The position numbers and the translations under genes are program-made. DNA of 38,751 nt, from positions 1 to 38,751 of the forward strand of contig PLDF01000347.1 of assembly GCA_003135055.1 (NCBI GenBank), read 5' to 3'. Below, one piece after another: positions 17,243 through 25,189 of the stretch. The DNA comes from Bryobacterales bacterium. GTDB taxonomy: Bacteria; Acidobacteriota; Terriglobia; Bryobacterales; Bryobacteraceae. The first letter of the stretch is position 1; the number at the start of each line of letters is the position of its first letter. Below the pieces are notes generated by a model. The model was given only the letters and a program-made list of their open reading frames with translations. It ran no database searches and was not told the origin of the DNA.

Positions 17243-17770
17243 ATGAGACTGGAAGTTGCATCAGCGGAAGCGGACTTGGCGTTGGAAGCGGGCTTGACGT
17301 TCGAACCGCCGCCCAGGCTGGGCCCACGTCCACAAAGTTGTCCGACTCTTCCCCACGTGCAACTGGACCAATGGCCGCCACCAACAATTGCGGAAGAATT
17401 GCTTGGGCGATGTTTGATCTTTCCCAACGTTCGGCCCAAAGAAAGCAGGATGGCCTCGCCGGAATGCTACGCCCTCAGCTTGCCGGATGAATTCTCCGCC
17501 GGACCACCCTGGGCCTTTATCGTGGACCATGAGTTCTGCCATTTACACCCATTGCCGGACGGCAGCATCCATCTGACGCTGCCTAGGGATGTACGAGAGC
17601 GCGCTATCGAGCGAGGTTGGGCCGAGCAACATCTGGTGTCTCGAGCGGGAATCCTACCCGAAACCCTCGTGATGGTCTACGCTCCTCGCGATTCCCACGA
17701 ACTAGCGATCGTATTGCAGCTGGTTTGGCGCTCGTACCAATTCGCGAGGGGTGTGAAAATGGGGCAGTGA
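17243..17770 (+). CDS. Luciferase-domain (PF17648-like) protein at the head of the lasso cluster
   Basis: A 175-residue protein resembling the 'luciferase domain' family. The name is historical and no light production is implied. The family's features appear in order: 'PPPRLGPRPQSCPTLPHVQL', then 'HEFCHLHPLPDGSIHLTLP', then 'RAIERGWAEQHLVSR', then 'VMVYAPRDSHELAIVLQLVW'. Histidines in the central block could bind a ligand or metal. I chose the ATG at 17243 with GGAGG nine bases upstream; a GTG at 17183 would add 20 basic residues. It ends 27 bases before the lasso cyclase start on the same strand, so the two are probably co-transcribed. Its role in lasso peptide biosynthesis is unknown; tailoring, accessory or immunity functions are possibilities, not findings. 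Confidence 0.75.
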   Translation: MRLEVASAEADLALEAGLTFEPPPRLGPRPQSCPTLPHVQLDQWPPPTIAEELLGRCLIFPNVRPKESRMASPECYALSLPDEFSAGPPWAFIVDHEFCHLHPLPDGSIHLTLPRDVRERAIERGWAEQHLVSRAGILPETLVMVYAPRDSHELAIVLQLVWRSYQFARGVKMGQ

Positions 17771-17797
17771 CGTCGAACTAAGGGAGGGGAAAACAGC

Positions 17798-19723
17798 GTG
17801 AGCAACTTGACCGGCATCTGGTACTTTGACTTCCGCCCTGTGAGTGATGGCGATGAGGCTTGGGTTCTGCGTGGACTTGGCGAATCAAAAGACGGGCCAA
17901 GGCGCCTTCGGCGCGGTCCGGGGCTGTCGATGGGACAACAGGCTTCCTGTTTCGACGCTGTAGACAACGAGGAATGCGCCGTGTCGTCCGACGGCAGCAT
18001 TTGTGCGTGGGACGGACGTCTGGACAATCGAAAGGACCTGCTGCTCCAGTTGTTTGGCGATTCTCGCGCACTAGGCCTCGACAGCGCACTTGCCCTCCGG
18101 CTCTATCAAGTCCGCGGTCCGGATGGGCTCCGCGATTTGATCGGCGATTGGAGCCTGGTTATCGCCGACGCGACATCCCGGCTCATCCTTCTGGCGAGTG
18201 ACTATGCCGGCATACGCCCGCTGTATTACTGCCGGACCGCCGAGTGCCTCATGTGGTCCTCGTCCCTCTCTCACCTGGTGGCCCGGACCGGACGGAATCA
18301 ACTCGATGAAGAGTACGTAGCAAGCTTTTTGACTAAGGGATCCGCGGCGCATAGGACTCCATATAGCGGTGTTTATCCCGTACCGCCGGGTCGTGCAGTG
18401 TGCGTTTCCGCGCAAGGTGTTTCAACACGGTCGTTCTGGGACCTCCCTGTCGATAGGGAGGTCCGATTCAAGAACCCAGGATGCTATGAGGAGCAACTCC
18501 GGAATTTGTTCCGGGAGGCCGTCGCCGTTCGCCTGCCGTCGAACACGCCTGTCTGCGCGGAGCTGAGCGGGGGGCTCGACTCGTCGTCAATCGTTTGCAT
18601 GGCCGACAGCATCGCTCAAGAGCGCTCCGGCGGTCCTCGAAAGCCGACTGCATTCACCTATACGCACCAAGGCTCCGCCGACGAGAAATATGTGAAAGCG
18701 GTGGAGCGCGCTCGCAGCCTTACGAGCGTACGTCTCGATCTGGAAGAATATCCATTCGTCGCACCGGATCAGCCCGGAAAAGCGGCTCCAGCCTGGTGGG
18801 GTCCCAGGTTTACAGAGCTCAGACGTCAGTTTGCCGGCATGGGAGCAGGCACGTTCCTCACTGGACAGCTCGGCGACTTCGTCATGGGTAACGTGCTCGA
18901 CGACTCCGAGCAGGCAGTCGACTATCTCCGGGAGGGGCACTGGCTGGGAGCGGCCCGAGAGGCTTACGCGTGGAGTCAGTCACTGGGAATTCCGGTCTAC
19001 TCTCTTCTCTGGCGGGCGTTGCGGACCGCATATTCCCCGTGGACGGCTTCTTTCGCATCGAACGATGTCGATGACGCGCCGAGCCGCTACGCCCAAGTTC
19101 ACTCCCTGGCTCCGCGATTTCTTAAAAGGGTTTCGCTCAACCAATCCCCGCCGCCCCTGGAGCGGAGTTGGCGGGAGGCCCACCCCGGCCGGCGGAGCCG
19201 GTTTCGTGCGCTGAGTGAAGTCTTGGATGCTCGAACCTTGCAAGCGCCTGAAGCCTTGCAGCACATCTCATATTCCCATCCCTATGCGCATCGGCCATTG
19301 GTCGAATTCATGTTTACCATCCCGCCTGCCGAAGTTTGCCGGCCAGGCGAGCCACGACGGCTGATGCGCCGCGCCTTTAAGGATTTCCTTCCGCCCGCGA
19401 TCCTCCGGAGAAGGTCCAAGGCGGCCTATACTCACGTCTATCGACAGGCGCTGGTTCCCCTGGCGACTGAGATGCTTTCGCAGCCGGGCAAGATCCGATT
19501 GGTGGCTCACGGCTATGTAGATGGCCATAGCGTAACGGAACGGCTGGCGCGTTTTCTTCAAGGCCTCGATTGCAACGAAATGCAATTGCGGCAATTGCTC
19601 CTTTTCGAGTTCTGGCTTCGGAGTCGGGAAGGTCCGGTGAATTCGTCTGTGTCTTCAGATGCGTCCACTTTGCCAGACTGCGGGAACCGGGACCAGAAGC
19701 CGGAGCTGGCCGCCCAGCCGTAA
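17798..19723 (+). CDS. Asparagine-synthetase-like lasso peptide cyclase (C protein)
   Basis: A 641-residue protein homologous to class B asparagine synthetase. In lasso peptide pathways this enzyme activates an Asp/Glu side chain as the acyl-AMP and closes the ring with the core's first amine. The N-terminal glutaminase-like domain (about 1-215) lacks the catalytic Cys2 (it starts M-S-N-L), as expected for a cyclase that does not use glutamine. The ATP pyrophosphatase loop is intact: 'AELSGGLDSSSIVCMAD' (SGGLDSSS at 257-264). The C-terminal 'RPLVEFMFTIPPAEVCRPGE' and 'RRLMRRAFKDFLPPAILRRR' match the family end. The start is GTG at 17798, with GGGAGGGG about eight bases upstream. The B1, B2 and precursor genes lie about 3.2 kb downstream, beyond an opposite-strand kinase gene. 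An ordinary asparagine synthetase is less likely because of the missing Cys2 and this context. Confidence 0.9.
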   Translation: MSNLTGIWYFDFRPVSDGDEAWVLRGLGESKDGPRRLRRGPGLSMGQQASCFDAVDNEECAVSSDGSICAWDGRLDNRKDLLLQLFGDSRALGLDSALALRLYQVRGPDGLRDLIGDWSLVIADATSRLILLASDYAGIRPLYYCRTAECLMWSSSLSHLVARTGRNQLDEEYVASFLTKGSAAHRTPYSGVYPVPPGRAVCVSAQGVSTRSFWDLPVDREVRFKNPGCYEEQLRNLFREAVAVRLPSNTPVCAELSGGLDSSSIVCMADSIAQERSGGPRKPTAFTYTHQGSADEKYVKAVERARSLTSVRLDLEEYPFVAPDQPGKAAPAWWGPRFTELRRQFAGMGAGTFLTGQLGDFVMGNVLDDSEQAVDYLREGHWLGAAREAYAWSQSLGIPVYSLLWRALRTAYSPWTASFASNDVDDAPSRYAQVHSLAPRFLKRVSLNQSPPPLERSWREAHPGRRSRFRALSEVLDARTLQAPEALQHISYSHPYAHRPLVEFMFTIPPAEVCRPGEPRRLMRRAFKDFLPPAILRRRSKAAYTHVYRQALVPLATEMLSQPGKIRLVAHGYVDGHSVTERLARFLQGLDCNEMQLRQLLLFEFWLRSREGPVNSSVSSDASTLPDCGNRDQKPELAAQP

Positions 19724-19740
19724 GTGGCAGGCAGAGTCGA

Positions 19741-22689
19741 TCATCCCTTCCTGGGGACTACTACCTCGATCTTTGTTCCCCGGCCCGGCGCGGCCTCGAG
19801 CATGAAGGTGGCTCCAATGCTTTCCGCGCGCTCACGCATGCCTCTGATTCCCCAGTGATCTTTCTTGGCCGTGCCGGCTTGTGGATCGAATCCCGATCCG
19901 TCGTCTTGAACCGTCAGCCGAAGCTCCTTGTTTGAATATGTCAGCGCTGCCACCACTCGCGAGGCCCGCGCGTGGTTTACGGAATTGGTCATTGCCTCGC
20001 GGCCGATCAGATAAACATTCGCCTGATGGTCGTACGGAAGGTGTTGCGCACGGCCCTTCACCTCCAGGCAAACCGCAGTGGACGAATCCTCGGTGAGTTG
20101 CGTCGCCATCGCGGACAAAGCGTCGGGAAGCGTGCTGTTCTCAAGCGCCGGCAGGCGTGTGCTCAGAATGGTGCGGCGGGCTTCCAGTAACGAACGGTCG
20201 GCCTGCTCGATCGCCCGTTCCAATCGCTGTTTGCTGATGTCCGGCGCCGTTTCGAACTGGCGGGCTACGGCTTCCAACTGGTAGACTACGCCGGCAAAAC
20301 CTTGCAGCACCGAATCGTGAAGCTCCCGCATCAGACGCGCACGCTCTTGAGCGATCAGCTGCAATCGAGAGACGACTCTCTGCACTCGAAACCGGTGCGC
20401 GCCCCACGCAAGCAGCCCGACCGCGCCCACGCACACGGCTGCAAACCACCACGTCTGGTAAAAATATGGCTTGACGAAAAAGGCCAGCACGGCTCCCTCG
20501 CTGTTCCAGACGCCATCGTTGTTGCAGGCGATCACACGGAATCGATATTGGCGGGGCGGCAAATCCACATAAGCCACATTTCTCCGTCCCTCGGCTTCGG
20601 TCCAATTGCGATCAAGCCCTTCCAGCCGATACTTGAAGCGGATTCGTTCCGGGACCATTAAGCTTAACGCGGTGTACGCGATCTGCAGTTGACGACCGCG
20701 GAAACTCGCGCTGCTCGTAGACGTCAGATCGAGAGGCGTGCCATCCACCACCGCCTGTTCGATCACCACGGGCGGAGGGACCAGGTTCCTCCGGATTCGA
20801 GCAGGGTCCACGATCGCGAGGCCGTCTTGCGTACAAAGCCAGATCCTTCCATCCTCCGTTGTGGCGATCGGGGGGTTGACCATGATGCCGCCAGGGGCAA
20901 GGCGGACCCCGTCGTTCCGGCCGTAGAGAAGAAAATTCACGGGCTTCGCGGAGGCGCGCGCACTATCCAGATCCGCCATCGACACCCGGAGAAGACCGGC
21001 TGGCGTGACGAGCCACAGCGCCTGGCGCGAACGGTCTTCGGCGATGCCGCGCACTCCTCCCTCAGGCAGGCCATTCCGGGCGGTCCATGTAGTCCAGGAC
21101 CCATTGCGAAATCTGCTAAGTCCGGTTCCCGTCCCCACCCAGACGTCTCCGGCCGCGTCCTGATGGATAGCGCGAATCGGACCATCGCCCAGACCGTCGG
21201 ACGTGGTGTAGAAGCGGAACGAGCTTCCGGTCAGCGTCGCGATTCCACCGTGAAAATACCCGATCCAAAGAACGCCGCTCCGGTCGAATTCAAGCTGGTA
21301 AATAACTTCCTTCTGGCGTCCGGGAACGATCAGCGGGTGCGCAACGCCGGCCCGCACCGTAAACAGACCCCTCTTGCTATCCGCCAGCGCAAGCGCCCCA
21401 TTGCTCTGTCCGCTGATCGCGAAGACGCGATCGAGAGACCCTCCGTGTGTATCTCGAACCTGAACGAACCGGTTACCCGAGCTGTGAGCGAGTCCGGCAG
21501 CCGTTGCCACCCAAAGCCTTCCGCCCGGTTCTTCATACAAGGAAATTACCGTTCTGCCAGGCAGCCCGGAGTCCGCCGGGTATCGGGTGATGTGAGTAGC
21601 AGTCACACGATTCAATCCACCCCCGAATGTCCCAACCCAGGCGCCGCCCTGACGCGCCGCATAAACGGCCATCACCAGATCGCTCGAAAGCCCGTTAATG
21701 GAACTCACATGCACAACCTTCGGATCGCGTAACCGATCGATGCCTCTCGCGGTTCCGATCCAAAGGTCCCCTTCACGGTCCTCCGACAACGAATGGACCA
21801 CATCGCTCGAAAGCCCGTCGACGCGCGTGAACCTTTCCAGCCGGCCATGCCTGAAGCGCAGCAGACCTTGACCGGGAGTGCCCATCCAGACGTTGCCATC
21901 ATGGTCTCGCAGCGTGACCTTCGGGAACACCGACGTATATCCCGGCTGAGTGATCGCGGGTTGCAGGGCGCCGTTTGAGAGTCGCAGTGTGGTTCGGCTG
22001 AGATCGTCCGCGATGAGCAGGCCGCCATTCTCCTCCTCGACAAGAGACAAAACGTTGACGGAAGGGATGTTCAGGCAATCGGCCTGGCTTCCCGGCGACC
22101 AGCGGCACAGACCCTTTGTCGTTCCGAGCCAGAGAACGTGTTGACGATCCTCAAAAACGGTTTGCACAGGTTGCGCCGGCAAGCCTTCGTTCCGGCCGTA
22201 GACCTGAAAGGTATCATCGGGCAAGAGCACTCCCAGACTGACCCCTGCGGGGGCTTGCCCGAGCATCCAGAGTCTCTCCAGGTGATCCTCCACCATGGCT
22301 ACCACTGTTCCGCCGAGCCAGTGATCGGCGGCCGGGTACGCGATAAGGCGTCCGCGGTCTAACCGGGCGATGCCCAGAGCGGAGCCGATCCAGAGCCCGC
22401 GCCGGCTGGACGCGATCAGGATTCGAATGTCATTGCCGGGTAGTTCCTCTCCGGCGCGCGGCTCCCAATGGACAAAGCGAATGCCGTCGAACCGGATCAG
22501 TCCCGCGCCAGTGCCCAACCAAAGATATCCGTCCTGAGTTTGTGCGATTGCTTGAACGCCGGGAAGGTCGGCCCCCTCTTCTTGCGTCCAACTGGTGTGC
22601 AGGTACTGCGAACCGGCCAGAGCGGGGTCGAGAGCGGCCAGTGAATTCGCCGAGATGAACAGCAGGATGATTCCGGACGCTAACCGCAC
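19741..22689 (-). CDS. Propeller-type sensor histidine kinase (Reg_prop, Y_Y_Y, HisKA_3, HATPase)
   Basis: A 982-residue membrane sensor kinase. A signal peptide (MRLASGIILLFISANSLAA) is followed by about 600 residues of two-component-regulator propeller repeats of the 'DGYLWLGTGAGLIRFDG' and 'EGDLWIGTARGIDRL' type. Next is a Y_Y_Y domain ('IRFKYRLEGLDRNWTEAEGR') and one membrane helix ('WWFAAVCVGAVGLLAWGAH'). The HisKA_3 helix carries the phospho-accepting His in 'RLMRELHDSVLQGFAGVVY'. The HATPase domain follows ('IGREAMTNSVNHARAS', 'VQDDGSGFDPQ', 'HWGIRGMRERAESIGA'). All catalytic motifs look intact. Kinases of this class usually pair with NarL-type regulators, and one is encoded at 24340-24969 on the same strand, on the other side of the B1-B2-precursor genes. 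The ligand is unknown, although such propeller kinases often sense polysaccharide or other external ligands. It lies between the lasso cyclase and the B1 gene. Confidence 0.92.
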   Translation of the reverse strand: MRLASGIILLFISANSLAALDPALAGSQYLHTSWTQEEGADLPGVQAIAQTQDGYLWLGTGAGLIRFDGIRFVHWEPRAGEELPGNDIRILIASSRRGLWIGSALGIARLDRGRLIAYPAADHWLGGTVVAMVEDHLERLWMLGQAPAGVSLGVLLPDDTFQVYGRNEGLPAQPVQTVFEDRQHVLWLGTTKGLCRWSPGSQADCLNIPSVNVLSLVEEENGGLLIADDLSRTTLRLSNGALQPAITQPGYTSVFPKVTLRDHDGNVWMGTPGQGLLRFRHGRLERFTRVDGLSSDVVHSLSEDREGDLWIGTARGIDRLRDPKVVHVSSINGLSSDLVMAVYAARQGGAWVGTFGGGLNRVTATHITRYPADSGLPGRTVISLYEEPGGRLWVATAAGLAHSSGNRFVQVRDTHGGSLDRVFAISGQSNGALALADSKRGLFTVRAGVAHPLIVPGRQKEVIYQLEFDRSGVLWIGYFHGGIATLTGSSFRFYTTSDGLGDGPIRAIHQDAAGDVWVGTGTGLSRFRNGSWTTWTARNGLPEGGVRGIAEDRSRQALWLVTPAGLLRVSMADLDSARASAKPVNFLLYGRNDGVRLAPGGIMVNPPIATTEDGRIWLCTQDGLAIVDPARIRRNLVPPPVVIEQAVVDGTPLDLTSTSSASFRGRQLQIAYTALSLMVPERIRFKYRLEGLDRNWTEAEGRRNVAYVDLPPRQYRFRVIACNNDGVWNSEGAVLAFFVKPYFYQTWWFAAVCVGAVGLLAWGAHRFRVQRVVSRLQLIAQERARLMRELHDSVLQGFAGVVYQLEAVARQFETAPDISKQRLERAIEQADRSLLEARRTILSTRLPALENSTLPDALSAMATQLTEDSSTAVCLEVKGRAQHLPYDHQANVYLIGREAMTNSVNHARASRVVAALTYSNKELRLTVQDDGSGFDPQAGTAKKDHWGIRGMRERAESIGATFMLEAAPGRGTKIEVVVPRKG

Positions 22690-22916
22690 ATGCCTTCGCT
22701 TTCGAGTTCGCTTCTAATGTACCGCGGTCTGTGCCGCTCCGGCGCGGGCATGGGCTTTCGGCTCGTCATTCCGGAGCATTTTGGAATTCTAAGGAAAGGG
22801 TACGAGAGCATCCTCAGAACTCAGGTTAACTAAACGGGCCGAATGTCGTAGGTTGAATCGACCACCCAAAAATCCATCGCGACTGACGCCGCGAGGGGAG
22901 TGAGAGCCGGTAAGAA

Positions 22917-23264
22917 ATGATCGACTATTTCGCGAGATTCCGGAGCTTGGCGCGCCTGATGCCAGGACCACGCCGAACCAAAGAAGGCAAGCCGATCGTG
23001 ATTTCGGCCGATGCGAGAGTGTCGTTCGACCAAAAGGGCGCCGTGTTTCTTAATGCCCGCAGCGGCATTGTCTTCACCTCAAATCACATCGGAGCACGGA
23101 TCTGGCAGGGGTTGCTGGACTGCGAGGGTGTTGAGACCATCGCCGCCAGGATCAGTCTGGAAGCTGGCGTACGGCACGATCAAGTCCGGCAGGACACAGC
23201 CGAATTCATCGTGGAGCTGGAAACTCAGGGATTTCTGTCTCGCGGGATTGGATGCCGAGCATGA
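22917..23264 (+). CDS. PqqD-like lasso leader-binding protein (B1/RRE)
   Basis: A 115-residue protein with the PqqD-type RiPP recognition element, which binds the precursor's leader peptide and hands it to the B2 protease and the cyclase. The fold's signature is visible: 'RVSFDQKGAVFLNARSGIVF' strands, then 'NHIGARIWQGLLDCEGVETI', then 'HDQVRQDTAEFIVELETQGF' ending in the usual L-x-x-x-G-F/L-like helix. The ATG is at 22917; no strong Shine-Dalgarno sequence is visible. The N-terminal 25 residues precede the RRE core. The stop TGA (23262-23264) overlaps an ATG of the downstream B2 gene, so translation is probably coupled. The gene is divergent from the sensor kinase, and the 227 bases between them must hold both promoters. 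Confidence 0.88.
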   Translation: MIDYFARFRSLARLMPGPRRTKEGKPIVISADARVSFDQKGAVFLNARSGIVFTSNHIGARIWQGLLDCEGVETIAARISLEAGVRHDQVRQDTAEFIVELETQGFLSRGIGCRA

Positions 23265-23650
23265 GCCGGCTATCTCGATCGCTCCTTTATTTCCGCCTGA
23301 TCAAGGAACTTCTCCGATACGACCTGTTCGATGCGATGCTAGGTTTTCCAGGCGTTCACGGAGGTCTTCAGCCGCGGGCTTCCCGCCCGCAATCGAACGA
23401 CGCGGAACTGGAGAATACAGTTTGTGAAGCGGTGCGTAGCATTCTCCCGTTTTATTGGAAACGGGTAAGGTGTCTGCAGAGCTCCGTCGTTACGGCGCGC
23501 GTATTGCGTACCTATGGCACTCGGGCAGATGTCGTCATTGGATATCGATTGGCGCCGTTCCTGGCCCACGCATGGGTCGAGGTGGGCGGAAGAATTGTGA
23601 ACGACTCGCCAACATTTCAGCGCCGGCTGCAGGTGCTGGAGCGGTTTTGA
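23252..23650 (+). CDS. Transglutaminase-like lasso leader peptidase (B2)
   Basis: A protein of 129-132 residues in the lasso B2 family, the cysteine protease that removes the leader peptide. The catalytic triad of the transglutaminase-like fold is present: Cys74 in 'KRVRCLQSSVVTARVLR', His107 in 'LAHAWVEVGG', and Asp118 in 'RIVNDSPTF'. The N-terminal helix region ('LLYFRLIKELLRYDLFDAML') is also typical. Two starts are close: ATG at 23252, and ATG at 23261, which forms an ATGA overlap with the B1 stop. I list the longer one. An inverted repeat GCGGGC-TTCCC-GCCCGC (23374-23390) sits in the linker between the N-terminal helices and the catalytic core. The precursor gene follows 48 bases downstream. 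Confidence 0.88.
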   Translation: MPSMSRLSRSLLYFRLIKELLRYDLFDAMLGFPGVHGGLQPRASRPQSNDAELENTVCEAVRSILPFYWKRVRCLQSSVVTARVLRTYGTRADVVIGYRLAPFLAHAWVEVGGRIVNDSPTFQRRLQVLERF

Positions 23651-23660
23651 GGTTAAGAAA

Positions 23661-23684
23661 CGTAATAACGAAAGTAATAACGAA
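23661..23684 (+). repeat. 12-base tandem repeat before the lasso precursor
   Basis: In the 48-base gap between B2 and the precursor, GTAATAACGAAA occurs twice in tandem and runs into GGAG, the precursor's Shine-Dalgarno sequence. The stretch is A-rich and unlike its GC-rich neighbours. It may help ribosome access to the precursor's start, so that the precursor is made in excess over the enzymes. That role is inference. Confidence 0.65.
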
Positions 23685-23698
23685 AGGAGATAAGATAT

Positions 23699-23854
23699 AT
23701 GTACGAGAGTCCGAAGCTGAATAGAGTGGGCGATGCCCGGGATGTCATCCTTGGGTGCCTTCCGACCGGTACTGATGTTGATGGTAGCTGGATCGGGGGT
23801 AATTTCGAGTTCGCGCCGGAAGACGACATCGAAGAAGACGCCGAAGCAGAGTAG
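23699..23854 (+). CDS. Lasso peptide precursor (A)
   Basis: A 51-codon gene with a strong ribosome-binding site (GGAG nine bases before the ATG), directly after B1-B2. The leader begins MYESPKLNRVGDARDVIL. It has Y2, P5, L7 and G11, the Y-x2-P-x-L-x3-G motif read by lasso B1 proteins. The likely core starts at G19 (GCLPTGTDVDGSWIGG...), where Asp26 would be ring position 8. Starting at C20 instead gives a 7-ring (Asp26) or a 9-ring (Asp28). The usual leader Thr at position -2 is replaced by Ile17 (core at G19) or Leu18 (core at C20). The C-terminus is strikingly acidic ('FAPEDDIEEDAEAE') and long for a lasso tail, so it may be trimmed. There is one cysteine only, so no internal disulfide. Product structure is inferred, not shown. 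Confidence 0.82.
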   Translation: MYESPKLNRVGDARDVILGCLPTGTDVDGSWIGGNFEFAPEDDIEEDAEAE

Positions 23855-24339
23855 TTCTGGGGCCAGCCGCGTTCTCAACCCGGTCATCACTCCGGCAGTT
23901 GCGAATGCGGCTGGCGCTAACTAACTCCACGCAAGGTAGCATAGTACATCTTACTGTCGCGGCTCGGTAATTATCTGTAGACACACGCAGTCGAGACAGA
24001 GCCGCGCCCGTGAGGGAGCGGTCTTTCACGGACGAGCGAGGAGATCCGGAAGGCGTTTAAGCACCCGCTTTCTGTTCAATCGCGGTCTGAACCGCCGGCT
24101 ACGGGCGCGCCCCGGCTGGTCATAGCGGTAACCCGCGGAAAATGTGCGGCCCTTGGCTAAACAGCGTCGGCCCCACACGCCCCGAAGGCCCCGCAACCTC
24201 CGGCTCTGCACGAAATCTCGCAGTTCTTGTTGCCGGAGCAAAGTGGAACTTAAGCACCGGCCAGACATGCTGGAATCGCAGCAACGCAAGGTCAATGCCG
24301 GGGCCGGCTCGATATGCGGCTAGACGCCTGCATCCGGGA
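23855..24339. other. Intergenic region after the lasso precursor
   Basis: No second precursor or other gene could be supported. A perfect 9-base inverted repeat, GCCAGCCGC (about 23861) and GCGGCTGGC (about 23909), with a loop of about 40 bases begins just after the precursor's stop and could end the transcript. Next comes CCGTGA...TCACGG (about 24010-24030), inside a stretch AGAGCCGCGCCCGTGAGGGA that resembles one near 37505. GTTTAAGCACCC at about 24055-24066 is related to the motif at 14.1 and 37.6 kb. Confidence 0.45.
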
Positions 24340-24969
24340 CTACAGCCTGATGATGCCCCGGCGCAGGGCGGTTGTGACCGCCTGAGTGCGATCCGCGGCG
24401 CTCAGTTTTTCGAGGATGTGTTTGACGTGAGCGTTGGCAGTGGCCTCGGAGATATCGAGCTCGAAGGCGATCTCCTTGTTGCGCAAACCGGTGGCTATCA
24501 ACTGAAGCACTTGGATCTCCCGCGAAGTGAGGTCCGGCCGCGGAAGGTTTTCAGCGATTCTGGCTCCTACCTGCGAGGGAATGTACCTCTGGCCCCGGTT
24601 CACCGCACGGATCGCCTGTACCAGTTCCTTACGCGCCATGTCTTTGAAGAGATATCCTCGCGCTCCCGCTTCGAGTGCCCGGTAGATCTCCGCATCTCCC
24701 GCGACCATTGTCAGGACGATGAAGGCCGTATCGGACGAGCGGCTGCAAACCCGCTGGATGACTTGCGATCCTCCGATGTCCGGCAACAGGAGATCCATCA
24801 GGACTATGGCCGGACGTAATTTGGTCACTAACGCAAGCGCTTCGGCGCCCGTTCCCGCTTCTCCGACCACTGAGATATCCGCTTCCGCCGACAGCATGGC
24901 GTTGAGGCCATCGCGGACAACTGGGTGATCGTCTACGATCAAGACGGTAACAGGCTTTCCAGGACTCAT
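24340..24969 (-). CDS. NarL/LuxR-type response regulator
   Basis: A 209-residue response regulator with a receiver domain (about 6-122) and a LuxR-type HTH (about 145-205). Acidic pocket Asp13/Asp14 lies in 'LIVDDHPVVRDGL', phosphoacceptor Asp59 in 'IVLMDLLLPDIGG', the switch Thr in 'FIVLTMVAGD', and Lys in 'GYLFKDMARKEL'. The HTH reads 'LTSREIQVLQLIATGLRNKE' followed by 'ISEATANAHVKHILEKL', with all family residues. It is the natural partner of the HisKA_3 propeller kinase at 19741-22689, although the two are separated by the B1-B2-precursor genes on the opposite strand. Control of the lasso genes by this pair is inferred from position. Confidence 0.93.
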   Translation of the reverse strand: MSPGKPVTVLIVDDHPVVRDGLNAMLSAEADISVVGEAGTGAEALALVTKLRPAIVLMDLLLPDIGGSQVIQRVCSRSSDTAFIVLTMVAGDAEIYRALEAGARGYLFKDMARKELVQAIRAVNRGQRYIPSQVGARIAENLPRPDLTSREIQVLQLIATGLRNKEIAFELDISEATANAHVKHILEKLSAADRTQAVTTALRRGIIRL

Positions 24970-25189
24970 TTCATGCGACCCGGCTGTTCGGCGACCCGTA
25001 CAACCGGCCTTCCAAGATCCTACGGCCGGCGTAAAACCTTGCGAACCGCAGTATAGCAGGAAGGGTTTGCGCGTTTCAGCGGAAGACTTCGGCGCTTGGC
25101 GGAAGCGACCCGTACGGCGTTCGCAAACCCGCCACCCGAAGGTGCATTCGATTCGGTCCCTGCGGCAGTTGCAATATAGCCGATGGCGA

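Noticed and set aside
22750..22836. 28-codon frame upstream of B1 as a second lasso precursor
   Set aside because: It has no Y-x2-P leader motif, no plausible core start with Asp/Glu at 7-9, and no convincing ribosome-binding site.
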